From positions 1 to 42,914 of the forward strand of contig CARBES010000005.1 of NCBI GenBank assembly GCA_948944455.1: a DNA stretch of 42,914 bases, in the 5' to 3' direction. The notes beneath the pieces are model-generated. The model ran no database searches, had not been told where the DNA came from, and worked only from the letters and a program-made list of their open reading frames with translations. The position numbers were made by a program, and so were the translations under genes. Below are positions 17,166 to 23,534 of this stretch, one piece after another. This DNA comes from an uncultured Candidatus Saccharibacteria bacterium. Lineage in GTDB: Bacteria > Patescibacteriota > Saccharimonadia > Saccharimonadales > Saccharimonadaceae. The stretch's first letter is position 1. Every line of letters starts with the position of its first letter.

Positions 17166-17254
17166 CTAGGTGTTTAAGGACTGAGCTGTCTAATGTACTT
17201 TAATCTAACAGTTGTAAAATTCATGAGCTAGCCCAGTCGCCCAAATCAATTTCA
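17166..17254 (-). promoter_or_regulatory. Leader upstream of the add remnant, with a possible stem
   Basis: The predicted transcript start near 17248 leaves about 110 bases before ATG 17138. GACTGGGCT can pair with AGCTCAGTC over 9 bp with one G-U pair, closing a loop of about 45 bases. It does not match the purine riboswitch consensus. Confidence 0.3.
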
Positions 17255-17263
17255 ATTATAGCA
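17255..17263 (-). promoter_or_regulatory. Extended -10 promoter reading toward add
   Basis: The minus strand reads TGCTATAAT. Unlike most extended -10 sites here, it is far (116 bases) from the start codon. It is divergent from the rpmE promoter 28 bases away. Confidence 0.55.
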
Positions 17264-17290
17264 CAGATACTCACCTCGCTAAAAACAGGG

Positions 17291-17319
17291 TTTACAGTGC
17301 GGGGAAAGTTTGGTATAAT
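17291..17319 (+). promoter_or_regulatory. Promoter of rpmE
   Basis: TTTACA (17291-17296), a spacer of 17, then TATAAT (17314-17319) preceded by TGG. The -10 ends 11 bases before the ATG, so the leader is about 5 bases and has no Shine-Dalgarno. Confidence 0.8.
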
Positions 17320-17330
17320 TAGCGATAGTT

Positions 17331-17669
17331 ATGAGTAAAAAAGTTTCACAACCGCAAGATTATCGCTATGTTGTTTTTATGGATGAGGCAGCGAACTTTT
17401 CGTTCTTGACTCGTTCCTCAGCGCAGAGCGAAGAGACTATCAAGTGGACCGACGGACAAGAATATCCCTTGATCAAGGTTCAGATTTCTTCGGCTTCACA
17501 CCCGTTCTTTACCGGCGAAGAGAAGATTATCGATACCGAGGGTCGCGTTGACCGCTTCAAGGCTCGTGCTGAGCGTGCAGCAAAGCTTCGTGCTTCTCTT
17601 GGCAATAAGACTAAGAAAGCCGAAAAAGAGGCTGAAAAGAAGGCTGCTAAAGCTACGACTGAGAAATAG
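17331..17669 (+). CDS. rpmE2: 50S ribosomal protein L31, type B, with a Lys/Ala-rich tail
   Basis: This large-subunit ribosomal protein is the only recognised plus-strand gene of the window. The first 80 residues match type B L31: PQDYRYVVFMDEAANFSFLT, then DGQEYPLIKVQISSASHPFF and TGEEKIIDTEGRVDRF. The zinc-binding cysteines of type A L31 are absent, as expected for the zinc-independent paralogue type. Residues 81-112 form a highly charged Lys/Ala/Glu tail, longer than usual. It has its own promoter and terminator and so is monocistronic. Confidence 0.93.
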   Translation: MSKKVSQPQDYRYVVFMDEAANFSFLTRSSAQSEETIKWTDGQEYPLIKVQISSASHPFFTGEEKIIDTEGRVDRFKARAERAAKLRASLGNKTKKAEKEAEKKAAKATTEK

Positions 17670-17686
17670 TCTTGAAATCAGAAATT

Positions 17687-17711
17687 CCGACCAGAGATGG
17701 TCGGTTTTTTT
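17687..17711 (+). terminator. Rho-independent terminator of rpmE
   Basis: CCGACC pairs with GGTCGG around a six-base loop, followed by seven T, 18 bases after the rpmE stop. Confidence 0.93.
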
Positions 17712-17753
17712 GATGGATTTTACCAGTAAAATGACCAGCTTGGCGATTTTCGA

Positions 17754-17783
17754 AAAAGTTAGGGACGGCACTGTGGCCGTCCC
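17754..17783 (-). terminator. Rho-independent terminator of the 81-aa gene unit
   Basis: On the minus strand GGGACGGC pairs with GCCGTCCC (8 bp, loop of 6), followed by TAACTTTTT. A second hairpin upstream (CTGCC/GGCAG near 17820-17835, then TTTTTT at about 17806-17811) may be a first stop signal. Confidence 0.88.
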
Positions 17784-17864
17784 GTTGAGGTAGAGGTGGA
17801 TTGAAAAAACTCTGGCTCTGCCGTCAGGCAGGTATTGCGGGCTGGGGGTAAGGTCGGGATGAGC

Positions 17865-18110
17865 TTACCCCTTCCTGCCACCGATGCGGTCGATGAACGC
17901 ATCGAGGTCGCTGCCGCAGATCCCCTGAGCCTTGGCCTTCGCAAGGGCGATGGCGCCAGTGCCGCCCTCGATCCCGGTCTGGGGGTCGCGGCACTGTCCC
18001 ACGCTGCTGACGCGGTAGTCCCGCATCTTGTCATAGGACCCAAAGGTCCGCCCGCCGAAGTCGATGGTGCCACCACCGATGATTTCCTTGTTCACTTGAG
18101 TTTCAAACAA
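17865..18110 (-). CDS. GC-rich 81-aa protein of unknown function
   Basis: I do not recognise this protein. The likely start is TTG 18110, about 10 bases after AAAGGA, with an in-frame stop 9 codons upstream; GTG five codons later is an alternative. About 66 of 81 codons end in G or C, unlike the neighbours, and the bias is strongest after codon 13. The product is rich in Gly (GGGTIDFGGRTFGS, EGGTGAIALAKAKAQG), has two Cys (in GQCRD and GICG), and has no membrane helix or clear signal peptide. A Gly-Gly pair at residues 12-13 loosely recalls bacteriocin leaders, but the rest of that motif is poor. It has a consensus promoter, a leader of about 214 bases and its own terminator, so it is a real transcription unit. 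Confidence 0.65.
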   Translation of the reverse strand: MFETQVNKEIIGGGTIDFGGRTFGSYDKMRDYRVSSVGQCRDPQTGIEGGTGAIALAKAKAQGICGSDLDAFIDRIGGRKG

Positions 18111-18324
18111 CTCAACGCACTTCCTTTCAGAAAATTTTCACCAGCCCTCGCATCCTTACGGTGGGCTAGTGGCAGAAAAACGGAATGCACATCCTTGCGA
18201 CTTTGGTACTAAACCATTAGAATCACCTCTCAAAATGTACTATTCGCGGGAAAGCCCGCACCCCTCGCACATACCAGCGCGAAGCGATATATCCTTGGAT
18301 GCAACTTGCAACTTTGGCTATACT
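18111..18324 (-). promoter_or_regulatory. Long structured 5' leader of the 81-aa gene
   Basis: The leader is about 214 bases from the predicted start to the TTG codon. Hairpins on the minus strand are GCGGG/CCCGC (around 18246-18259) and CACTAGCCC/GGGCTGGTG (18140-18172, with one G-U pair). A 10-codon frame with two Cys (MCEGCGLSRE) begins with ATG near 18274. A second mini-frame, ATG-GTT-stop, has AGGTGA 6 bases upstream. I cannot match it to TPP, FMN, cobalamin, SAM, purine or T-box consensus elements. Confidence 0.45.
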
Positions 18325-18330
18325 GTTGGG

Positions 18331-18359
18331 ATTTTATCACAGAGGGAATGGTATGTCAA
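18331..18359 (-). promoter_or_regulatory. Strong promoter of the 81-aa gene unit
   Basis: TTGACA (18359-18354), a spacer of 17, then TAAAAT (18336-18331) preceded by TGA. Both the -35 and the extended -10 are near consensus, the best combination in the window. Confidence 0.85.
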
Positions 18360-18394
18360 GTACATTAATGGCTAGGGGCTTAGCTCCAAACCTT

Positions 18395-18438
18395 CTTCAT
18401 CCTCCCTTGATATTACTCTATGGCTAGACAACGGAGGG
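18395..18438 (+). repeat. 42-bp repeat, copy 1 (left terminal inverted repeat)
   Basis: CTTCATCCTCCCTTGAT, a 2-base AT insertion, then TACTCTATGGCTAGACAA and CGGAGGG. Inverted relative to copy 2 and direct relative to copy 3. CCTCCCTTG and CAACGGAGG inside each copy form an imperfect hairpin with a C-C mismatch. Confidence 0.9.
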
Positions 18439-18451
18439 ACTGAGCATTGGA

Positions 18452-18532
18452 GTGCGCAAACTTATAGGATGGCTCAGAATAGGTGTTATAGTAGTCATAG
18501 TTATAGGAATAATTAGGATTATCATTACTTAA
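18452..18532 (+). CDS. Possible 26-aa hydrophobic peptide
   Basis: A GTG-initiated frame inside the MITE-like element encodes a Lys/Arg-flanked, almost pure Ile/Val helix (core IGVIVVIVIGII) ending in TAA. The length and make-up resemble type I toxin or other small membrane peptides. The nearest purine-rich site (GGAGGG in copy 1) is 13 bases upstream, which is long. It may be chance in an AT-rich stretch; no homologue is known to me. Confidence 0.22.
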   Translation: MRKLIGWLRIGVIVVIVIGIIRIIIT

Positions 18533-18603
18533 AGCCCTAGAACTGCCAATGTATCCTACGATGCCAAGGTTATATAACGACGGAATGCCAGATGTATGTA
18601 TAT

Positions 18604-18755
18604 ACCCGCTGCGGACGAAGAGGCCTCTCCTCCTGTTCGGTGCAAAATCAATCAGCTAAGCGCTTAATAGACATAGGGCGCTATTAAAATCGTTCAGTTG
18701 AACGATTTTAACCCGAACAACATAAAGTAGCCAGAGATCTTCGTCCGCAGCGGGT
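18604..18755. ncRNA. Candidate structured RNA or DNA fold with 18-bp perfect stem
   Basis: ACCCGCTGCGGACGAAGA (18604-18621) is perfectly complementary to 18738-18755. Nested inside are TGTTCGG/CCGAACA (18634-18640 and 18713-18719), AGCGC/GCGCT (18659-18682) and a 13-bp hairpin with a 2-base loop (18684-18711). Helices of this quality in a 152-base stretch are unlikely by chance. Strand and transcription are unknown, and the signal could equally act as a DNA cruciform. Confidence 0.5.
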
Positions 18756-18764
18756 GGATTTCAC

Positions 18765-18870
18765 GTCACGGTAGCGAAAATAACTTCGTCGGAACGACGA
18801 GCTTTATCTGGTCGGCTTCGCCTACCCGTGTAGCCAATGCCGAGAAGGTGGCTACAAATAATATATCAGT
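18765..18870. repeat. Cluster of short hairpins inside the MITE-like element
   Basis: Three adjacent inverted repeats are visible: TCGTCG-GAA-CGACGA, GGTCGGC-TTC-GCCTACC (with mismatches), and GTAGCC/GGCTAC closing a loop of about 14. They follow the large fold and precede copy 2. Confidence 0.5.
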
Positions 18871-18905
18871 GACCCTGGACCTGAGCAATCGTGGTTGGGG
18901 TATTT

Positions 18906-18947
18906 CCCTCCGTTGTCTAGCCATAGAGTAATCAAGGGAGGATGAAG
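18906..18947 (-). repeat. 42-bp repeat, copy 2 (right terminal inverted repeat)
   Basis: On the minus strand it is identical to copy 3 over 42 bp and to copy 1 except for the AT insertion there. It ends one base before the stop codon of the helicase gene. Confidence 0.9.
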
Positions 18948-18948
18948 A

Positions 18949-21900
18949 TTAAGATTGCACTTCTATTGTAGAGTTCAACAATTTATCAACAAACGCTTTC
19001 ACGTCTTTTAGCGTATTTCCTTTATCAGACGGAAGGAAGAGCTCTGGATCACTTACGAATTCAAGCGAAATTAGTTGATGATAAACCACTTCGATCAATC
19101 GCTTTAACGCTTCTTCGTCAGCATCGTTAAATTCATAGACCTTGTCGTAAACCTTCCCTTCTGCATCTGGGGTGACAAAAAGTATATGCCCAGCAGTAAC
19201 GTGATACTTTTGGTAAGTCGGCGATAAATTAAGTAATAGCTTGTAAAAACCCAGCTGAAGTCGATATTTATAGAGCGTTGGATGACGATCCCACTTCTCT
19301 TTATGAAAATTGCCGGTCTTATAATCAAAAATTTCGATTGTTTTTGCTTCTTGATTAATTTCAATGTGATCGATTTTTCCGGTAACCGGAACGTCTCCGA
19401 GGTGTAGTTTTTCGCTAGACAGATTTACTTCTGCTTTTGCACCTGGGCGCCGAACCAACTCCCCAAATTCACCAAGCGCCGTTTTGAGGCTGCTAAGCCC
19501 TTTTTCGGCCAAGGTCAGCCGTTCAAGATCGTCAAGGGCAGCTTTTGGCGCCTCATTCTCGAAATATTCCAAAGCCTGCTCATCTGTATAGCCCTGGTTA
19601 GTGATTTTCTCAAAGACAGCGTGCAGTAAGGTTCCATAGCAAAGTGAAAAATTTGCTGGCTCGCTCGGAGCACGCAGAACTTTACGCTGATAAACCTTTT
19701 GCGGTCCGCCATAGATGACATCAATAAAATCAGTCAAGTCGGTCGCACTCAGGCGATAAGATTTCATGCGCTCGCGTAGCAATTCCATCACATCTGGCTG
19801 TAACTTCTGATAAGCCGCGATCCAGCCCAGCCGCAAGGTTGCAATCTTGCCAAGATCGTCAAGCTCGTCGAGATGGAGTTGAATTTCTTGGCTGCCTTCT
19901 GGCAAATACGGTGAAAGCCTAACTTCTTCATCGCGGCTATTTTCTGAAAGATAGCGTAATCTTGCAAGAGTGCCTCCACTAGCATTGTTCACGGCATTAC
20001 TCAGCACCAAACATTGCTTAGCTCGAGTCAGCGCTACAAAGAAAAGTCGTAACTTTTCATCATCAGTGATACCAGTATGCCGAATTTGGATTAAGTTTTT
20101 CGGTAAAGCAAAGCGATTATTATTGCCACTCGATTTTCCCCAAGATGCGTCATCTACTGAAGTCAAGAAGACGTGTTTAAATTCAAGTCCTTTACTTTTA
20201 TGCGCAGTCATGACTTGAACCGAGTTACTACTGTCTCGATAAATACTAATCCGAGTTATTGCCGTCTCGGCTTCCTCAAAATCATTCACAGTCGCGACCA
20301 ACTCTGGCAATTTCGGGATAAAATCGTTTCGCTTGACATACTCGGATTGGATGTGCGCCGAAATCGCCTGACGCAAGCTAGCGAGATTCTCATAAAATTC
20401 CAATAGTTCCGCGGTTGAGAGAGTTTTTTCATAAAATTCACTGATCGGCATTTTCTGCTCATCCATTTTCTGGTTTCCTAGCAAGAAGTCCAACCAAAGT
20501 TCCAGGGGCGCTGAGAAGCTTCGCTTAACAAGTTCCGCTAATAGTCTCGCTACTTTTTCCAATTCCGGACTACCTTGCAAGTATTCAAGGGTATCCCGAG
20601 GCGAACGCGAGACATCGCTAACTGCGCTAATGACAGTCTCTGCTGACAACTGCCAAAAATCGAACGACAGGATTTCGAGCAGTTGATAACTTGGCTGACG
20701 ACCTTTAGCCAACTCTTGAACAAAGCGCGCCAGCTTAACAACTTGCTGAATTCGTGCATCAACCAGAATATTATCTCGCTTTTCATAAACGACATCAATA
20801 TTCCGTTCTTTTAAAAAAGGCAGGATTGGAGCAATATTCTTATGCTTCGGGGCGATGATTGCGATTTCGTTCGGGTCTTCGCCTTTTCTAATTAAGGTCT
20901 CAATTTGTTCTGCTAGCCAATAATATTCAGCTTCGCTCCCCGGAAATTCATGCCGAGAAACCTGAGCGCAAGGCTCAGTCGGACGCATTGCCTGTAGACT
21001 TTTATCAATATCATAATTTTTCGCGAAGCTATTTTCGACTTGTTCGGCAACTCGACGCGAAATACCCAAGATTTCAGCGGTACTACGATAATTCTTCGTT
21101 AAAGTAATAATCTCCGCTTCATAATGTTTCTGGAAATCCATCAAGTTCGACGCATTCGCACCCTGAAACTCGAAAATTGCTTGATCGTCATCACCTACTG
21201 CCATTACGGCCGGTTTTTCATAATCAGTAATCAGTTTAATCAGCTCAAATTGCGAGGCATTAGTGTCTTGGAACTCGTCCAGTAGCACATACTGGAACTG
21301 CTCTTGGAGACTCATCCGGAATCCTTCATTGGTCTTTAAGAAATGAATCGCCTGCTCGATCATATCGTTAAAGTCAAATAAACCGTTCTCTTGCAATTTT
21401 TGCGAATAATACTCCATGATGTTTGCCAGCGAAATCAGTTTCTTATTCGCAACCGTATCTGCGAGACGATAGGCCTTAATGCTATTTTCGGTTGTCGCCT
21501 CGAACCATTTGTCTTTCCATGCCGAAAGCGGCTTTAACTTCGGCTTTTCCTCGGCCTCAAGTTCTTTAATAATCTGATCGAGCTCACGAGCCATCAAGTT
21601 CGCAGTACGCTCAATGCTCCCTACGATCGGCTCCGGCGAGATATATTTTGCCAGTACCTCTAGAATTGGACGATAGGTTCCCTCAACTGCTACTGGGAAT
21701 TTGCTTCGCGGAACATACGCCAGCAGGATCGGTGAGACTTCTTCGCTAATCTGCGTGCTATCGGCAATGTTTTGCTCGGCAATCTTGCGTAAATCACCTG
21801 CGCTAAGCCTCGCCACCTTTGCATTACCGATAGTTTCAATAAGCTCAGGAACCGACGCGTCTTTCAGGATGTCCATAGCTGGAAGATGTTTCTGGATTTC

Positions 21901-22257
21901 TTTAATTATCTTATACTGAGTAGTTTCATCAACTGGCGCATCAAGCGCGCGTTCCATAGTTTCGGCATAATTCTTATAGCGCTCAAGTAAACTAGCGCCG
22001 AAAGCGTGATAGGTATGAATGTTTACATCCATCGCGTCCTTGCCGATCATAGTTCGCAAACGATCGCGCATATTCTCGGCTCCAGCCTCGGTAAAAGTTA
22101 GGCAAAGCACATTGCTAGCGTTGGCGTCGGTTGCTTCTAGGATATGCGCTACTTTCGCCGATAGTAGCTGGGTTTTACCTGTCCCCGGTCCCGCTAAGAC
22201 CAAGAGCGGACCTTCTAGATAGTTGACAGCCCTCTGCTGTTCGGCATTAAGCGGCAT
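18949..22257 (-). CDS. UvrD/RecB-type ATP-dependent helicase with C-terminal nuclease
   Basis: This SF1 DNA helicase fused to a PD-(D/E)xK nuclease is an AddA/RecB-like machine for double-strand break processing. ATG 22257 is chosen (GGAG about 8 bases upstream), giving 1102 aa. Walker A GPGTGKT is at residues 23-29, Walker B is VLLDEFQDTN, and motif III is VGDDDQAIFEFQGAN. HKSKGLEFKHVFL is motif V and LFFVALTRAK is motif VI. The nuclease part has GTLLHAVFEKI (His), GKIDHIE (Asp) and IEIFDYKTG (Asp and Lys), a complete active site. It overlaps the rlmD stop by 11 bases. No AddB/RecC partner is in the window. The MITE-like element abuts its 3' end without damaging it. Confidence 0.92.
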   Translation of the reverse strand: MPLNAEQQRAVNYLEGPLLVLAGPGTGKTQLLSAKVAHILEATDANASNVLCLTFTEAGAENMRDRLRTMIGKDAMDVNIHTYHAFGASLLERYKNYAETMERALDAPVDETTQYKIIKEIQKHLPAMDILKDASVPELIETIGNAKVARLSAGDLRKIAEQNIADSTQISEEVSPILLAYVPRSKFPVAVEGTYRPILEVLAKYISPEPIVGSIERTANLMARELDQIIKELEAEEKPKLKPLSAWKDKWFEATTENSIKAYRLADTVANKKLISLANIMEYYSQKLQENGLFDFNDMIEQAIHFLKTNEGFRMSLQEQFQYVLLDEFQDTNASQFELIKLITDYEKPAVMAVGDDDQAIFEFQGANASNLMDFQKHYEAEIITLTKNYRSTAEILGISRRVAEQVENSFAKNYDIDKSLQAMRPTEPCAQVSRHEFPGSEAEYYWLAEQIETLIRKGEDPNEIAIIAPKHKNIAPILPFLKERNIDVVYEKRDNILVDARIQQVVKLARFVQELAKGRQPSYQLLEILSFDFWQLSAETVISAVSDVSRSPRDTLEYLQGSPELEKVARLLAELVKRSFSAPLELWLDFLLGNQKMDEQKMPISEFYEKTLSTAELLEFYENLASLRQAISAHIQSEYVKRNDFIPKLPELVATVNDFEEAETAITRISIYRDSSNSVQVMTAHKSKGLEFKHVFLTSVDDASWGKSSGNNNRFALPKNLIQIRHTGITDDEKLRLFFVALTRAKQCLVLSNAVNNASGGTLARLRYLSENSRDEEVRLSPYLPEGSQEIQLHLDELDDLGKIATLRLGWIAAYQKLQPDVMELLRERMKSYRLSATDLTDFIDVIYGGPQKVYQRKVLRAPSEPANFSLCYGTLLHAVFEKITNQGYTDEQALEYFENEAPKAALDDLERLTLAEKGLSSLKTALGEFGELVRRPGAKAEVNLSSEKLHLGDVPVTGKIDHIEINQEAKTIEIFDYKTGNFHKEKWDRHPTLYKYRLQLGFYKLLLNLSPTYQKYHVTAGHILFVTPDAEGKVYDKVYEFNDADEEALKRLIEVVYHQLISLEFVSDPELFLPSDKGNTLKDVKAFVDKLLNSTIEVQS

Positions 22258-23503
22258 TTTTCCGCTCCAAAACAACTAAGTTTTCGATGTGCGGAGTGCG
22301 CGGAAAGAAATTAAACGGCATTACAGCAAGCGGACAATAGTGCTTAAGCAGCATTGCTACGTCGCGTGCTTGGGTAGCCGGATTGCAGGAAAGATAGATA
22401 ACCCGATTCGGCTGTTCCCCCAATAACTTCTCGATCAGCTCTGGTCGGCAGCCAGCACGAGGCGGGTCAAGGATAACAGTTTGGTCGGGATGGATATATC
22501 CGAGCGCTTCCTCTGATTTCGCTAAGACCGGATGAGCGCCGGTACCCTGACAGTTACGCTCCATTTCACGGTAAGCCGCCTTATCACATTCAACTAACGT
22601 AAGTTTATTGTCTCTAGCCACCGACAGCCCGATCGTACCAACCCCAGCGTACAGATCTAGCACATTCTCACCCTGCACCCATTTAGTAATTTCGATGAGC
22701 GCCAGTTCATAAACCGGCAGATTGATCTGGAAAAAACCATTTGGCGAATAGGCGTATTCTCGTCCCAAGATTTTATCCTTGAGCTGCGCGAACTGCGGAT
22801 GAGGGTGATGATTCTCGAGCAGCCCACCGCTCACTTCACCGGCCTGATTAGCTCTTAATAGTATGCTCTGATATTTGCGTGCTTCCTCACCACGAATATT
22901 CAAGCCAGAGACAATCTCCTCGGCCTTAACGAAAATCTCTGGCCGCTCGAGGCTGGAACTTCGCACTGCGACTTTACTATGGGAGCCGCGCGTCCGAAAA
23001 GCGGGATAAATTTTTTGGTCTTCATGGCTATAATATAAAGCATATTCCATCTTGTTCCGATAGTAGTATTCTCGCCCATCGGTCCGCGTCTCAGCAATTT
23101 CGAGCGCAAAACTTTCCGACTCTCCGCGGGTCTTAACTCCGCCAAATTCGATGTTTTGCTGTCGAAAAACTTCGCGTACTAGCTCGCGTTTTTCGGACAA
23201 TTCATAATCGTAGTTAAAAATCTGCCACGGTGAGGTAGAGAGGTAGCATTCGTCCTTTGGACTAACGCGTCTCTTAGACCCTTGCTCAATTTCCACTGCA
23301 ATCGCTTCAACAAAGCTAGCTTTTTCTTTCGCAACAATCGCTTTCGTTACAATTTCACCTGGCAAGGCATTCCATAGGAAGATTTTTTTACCATCTGCCA
23401 GAGTGCCAAGCGCCTGACCGCCAGGAATGAGTTTATCAACCTTTATGCATTCTGTGATATATTCTGGTGTTTTTTTTGCCATATTTAGGCTTTTCTTGCT
23501 CAT
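22247..23503 (-). CDS. rlmD: TrmA/RlmD-family RNA (uracil-C5)-methyltransferase without iron-sulfur cysteines
   Basis: This SAM-dependent enzyme would methylate uracil C5 in 23S rRNA; the RlmC/RlmD/TrmA substrate choice cannot be settled here. The 418-aa protein has an N-terminal TRAM-like domain (about 15-75), the SAM motif VLDLYAGVGTIGLSVA, the ILDPPRAGCRPELIEKL motif and the catalytic SCNPATQARD. Only two cysteines lie in the N-terminal half, so the four-Cys cluster of E. coli RlmD is absent. An in-frame ATG 7 codons downstream is an alternative start. A TAAAAT without TG ends 9 bases before ATG 23503, a weak leaderless-type promoter. It is co-transcribed with the helicase gene. Confidence 0.85.
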   Translation of the reverse strand: MSKKSLNMAKKTPEYITECIKVDKLIPGGQALGTLADGKKIFLWNALPGEIVTKAIVAKEKASFVEAIAVEIEQGSKRRVSPKDECYLSTSPWQIFNYDYELSEKRELVREVFRQQNIEFGGVKTRGESESFALEIAETRTDGREYYYRNKMEYALYYSHEDQKIYPAFRTRGSHSKVAVRSSSLERPEIFVKAEEIVSGLNIRGEEARKYQSILLRANQAGEVSGGLLENHHPHPQFAQLKDKILGREYAYSPNGFFQINLPVYELALIEITKWVQGENVLDLYAGVGTIGLSVARDNKLTLVECDKAAYREMERNCQGTGAHPVLAKSEEALGYIHPDQTVILDPPRAGCRPELIEKLLGEQPNRVIYLSCNPATQARDVAMLLKHYCPLAVMPFNFFPRTPHIENLVVLERKNAA

Positions 23504-23534
23504 TTTCTGCTTATTTTATTTATATGGTGATATA

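Larger units (their letters stand above)
18395..18947. mobile_element. 553-bp MITE-like element with 42-44 bp terminal inverted repeats
   Basis: Copies 1 and 2 of the repeat face each other and bound a core without a transposase. The core holds a hydrophobic 26-codon frame, a 152-bp fold closed by an 18-bp stem, and three further small hairpins. It sits exactly between the promoter region of the 81-aa gene and the stop codon of the helicase gene. No clear target duplication is visible. Copy 3 at the right edge is followed by related bases (GAGCAT), so another element probably begins there. A non-autonomous transposable element is the simplest reading. Confidence 0.6.

Noticed and set aside
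17138..17254. Purine riboswitch upstream of adenosine deaminase
   Set aside because: The functional idea is attractive but the conserved junction sequences are absent.
17865..18110. Bacteriocin or RiPP precursor
   Set aside because: The Gly-Gly pair and Gly-rich body are suggestive, but the leader lacks the usual hydrophobic spacing and no peptidase-containing exporter or modifying enzyme is adjacent.
17835..18212. 125-codon plus-strand frame over the 81-aa gene
   Set aside because: It is antisense to the minus-strand gene, which has the matching promoter, ribosome site and terminator. The long frame follows from high GC at third positions of the real gene.
18111..18324. T-box, TPP, FMN, cobalamin, SAM or purine riboswitch
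   Set aside because: None of the conserved core sequences of these classes is present.
18906..18947. Copy 2 of the repeat as terminator of the helicase gene
   Set aside because: The hairpin has a mismatch and no T-tract, and the identical copy 3 is not placed after a gene, so a terminator is not its main role.
18395..18947. CRISPR array or integron cassette
   Set aside because: Only two inverted copies, no regular direct repeats or spacers, and no cas or integrase gene.
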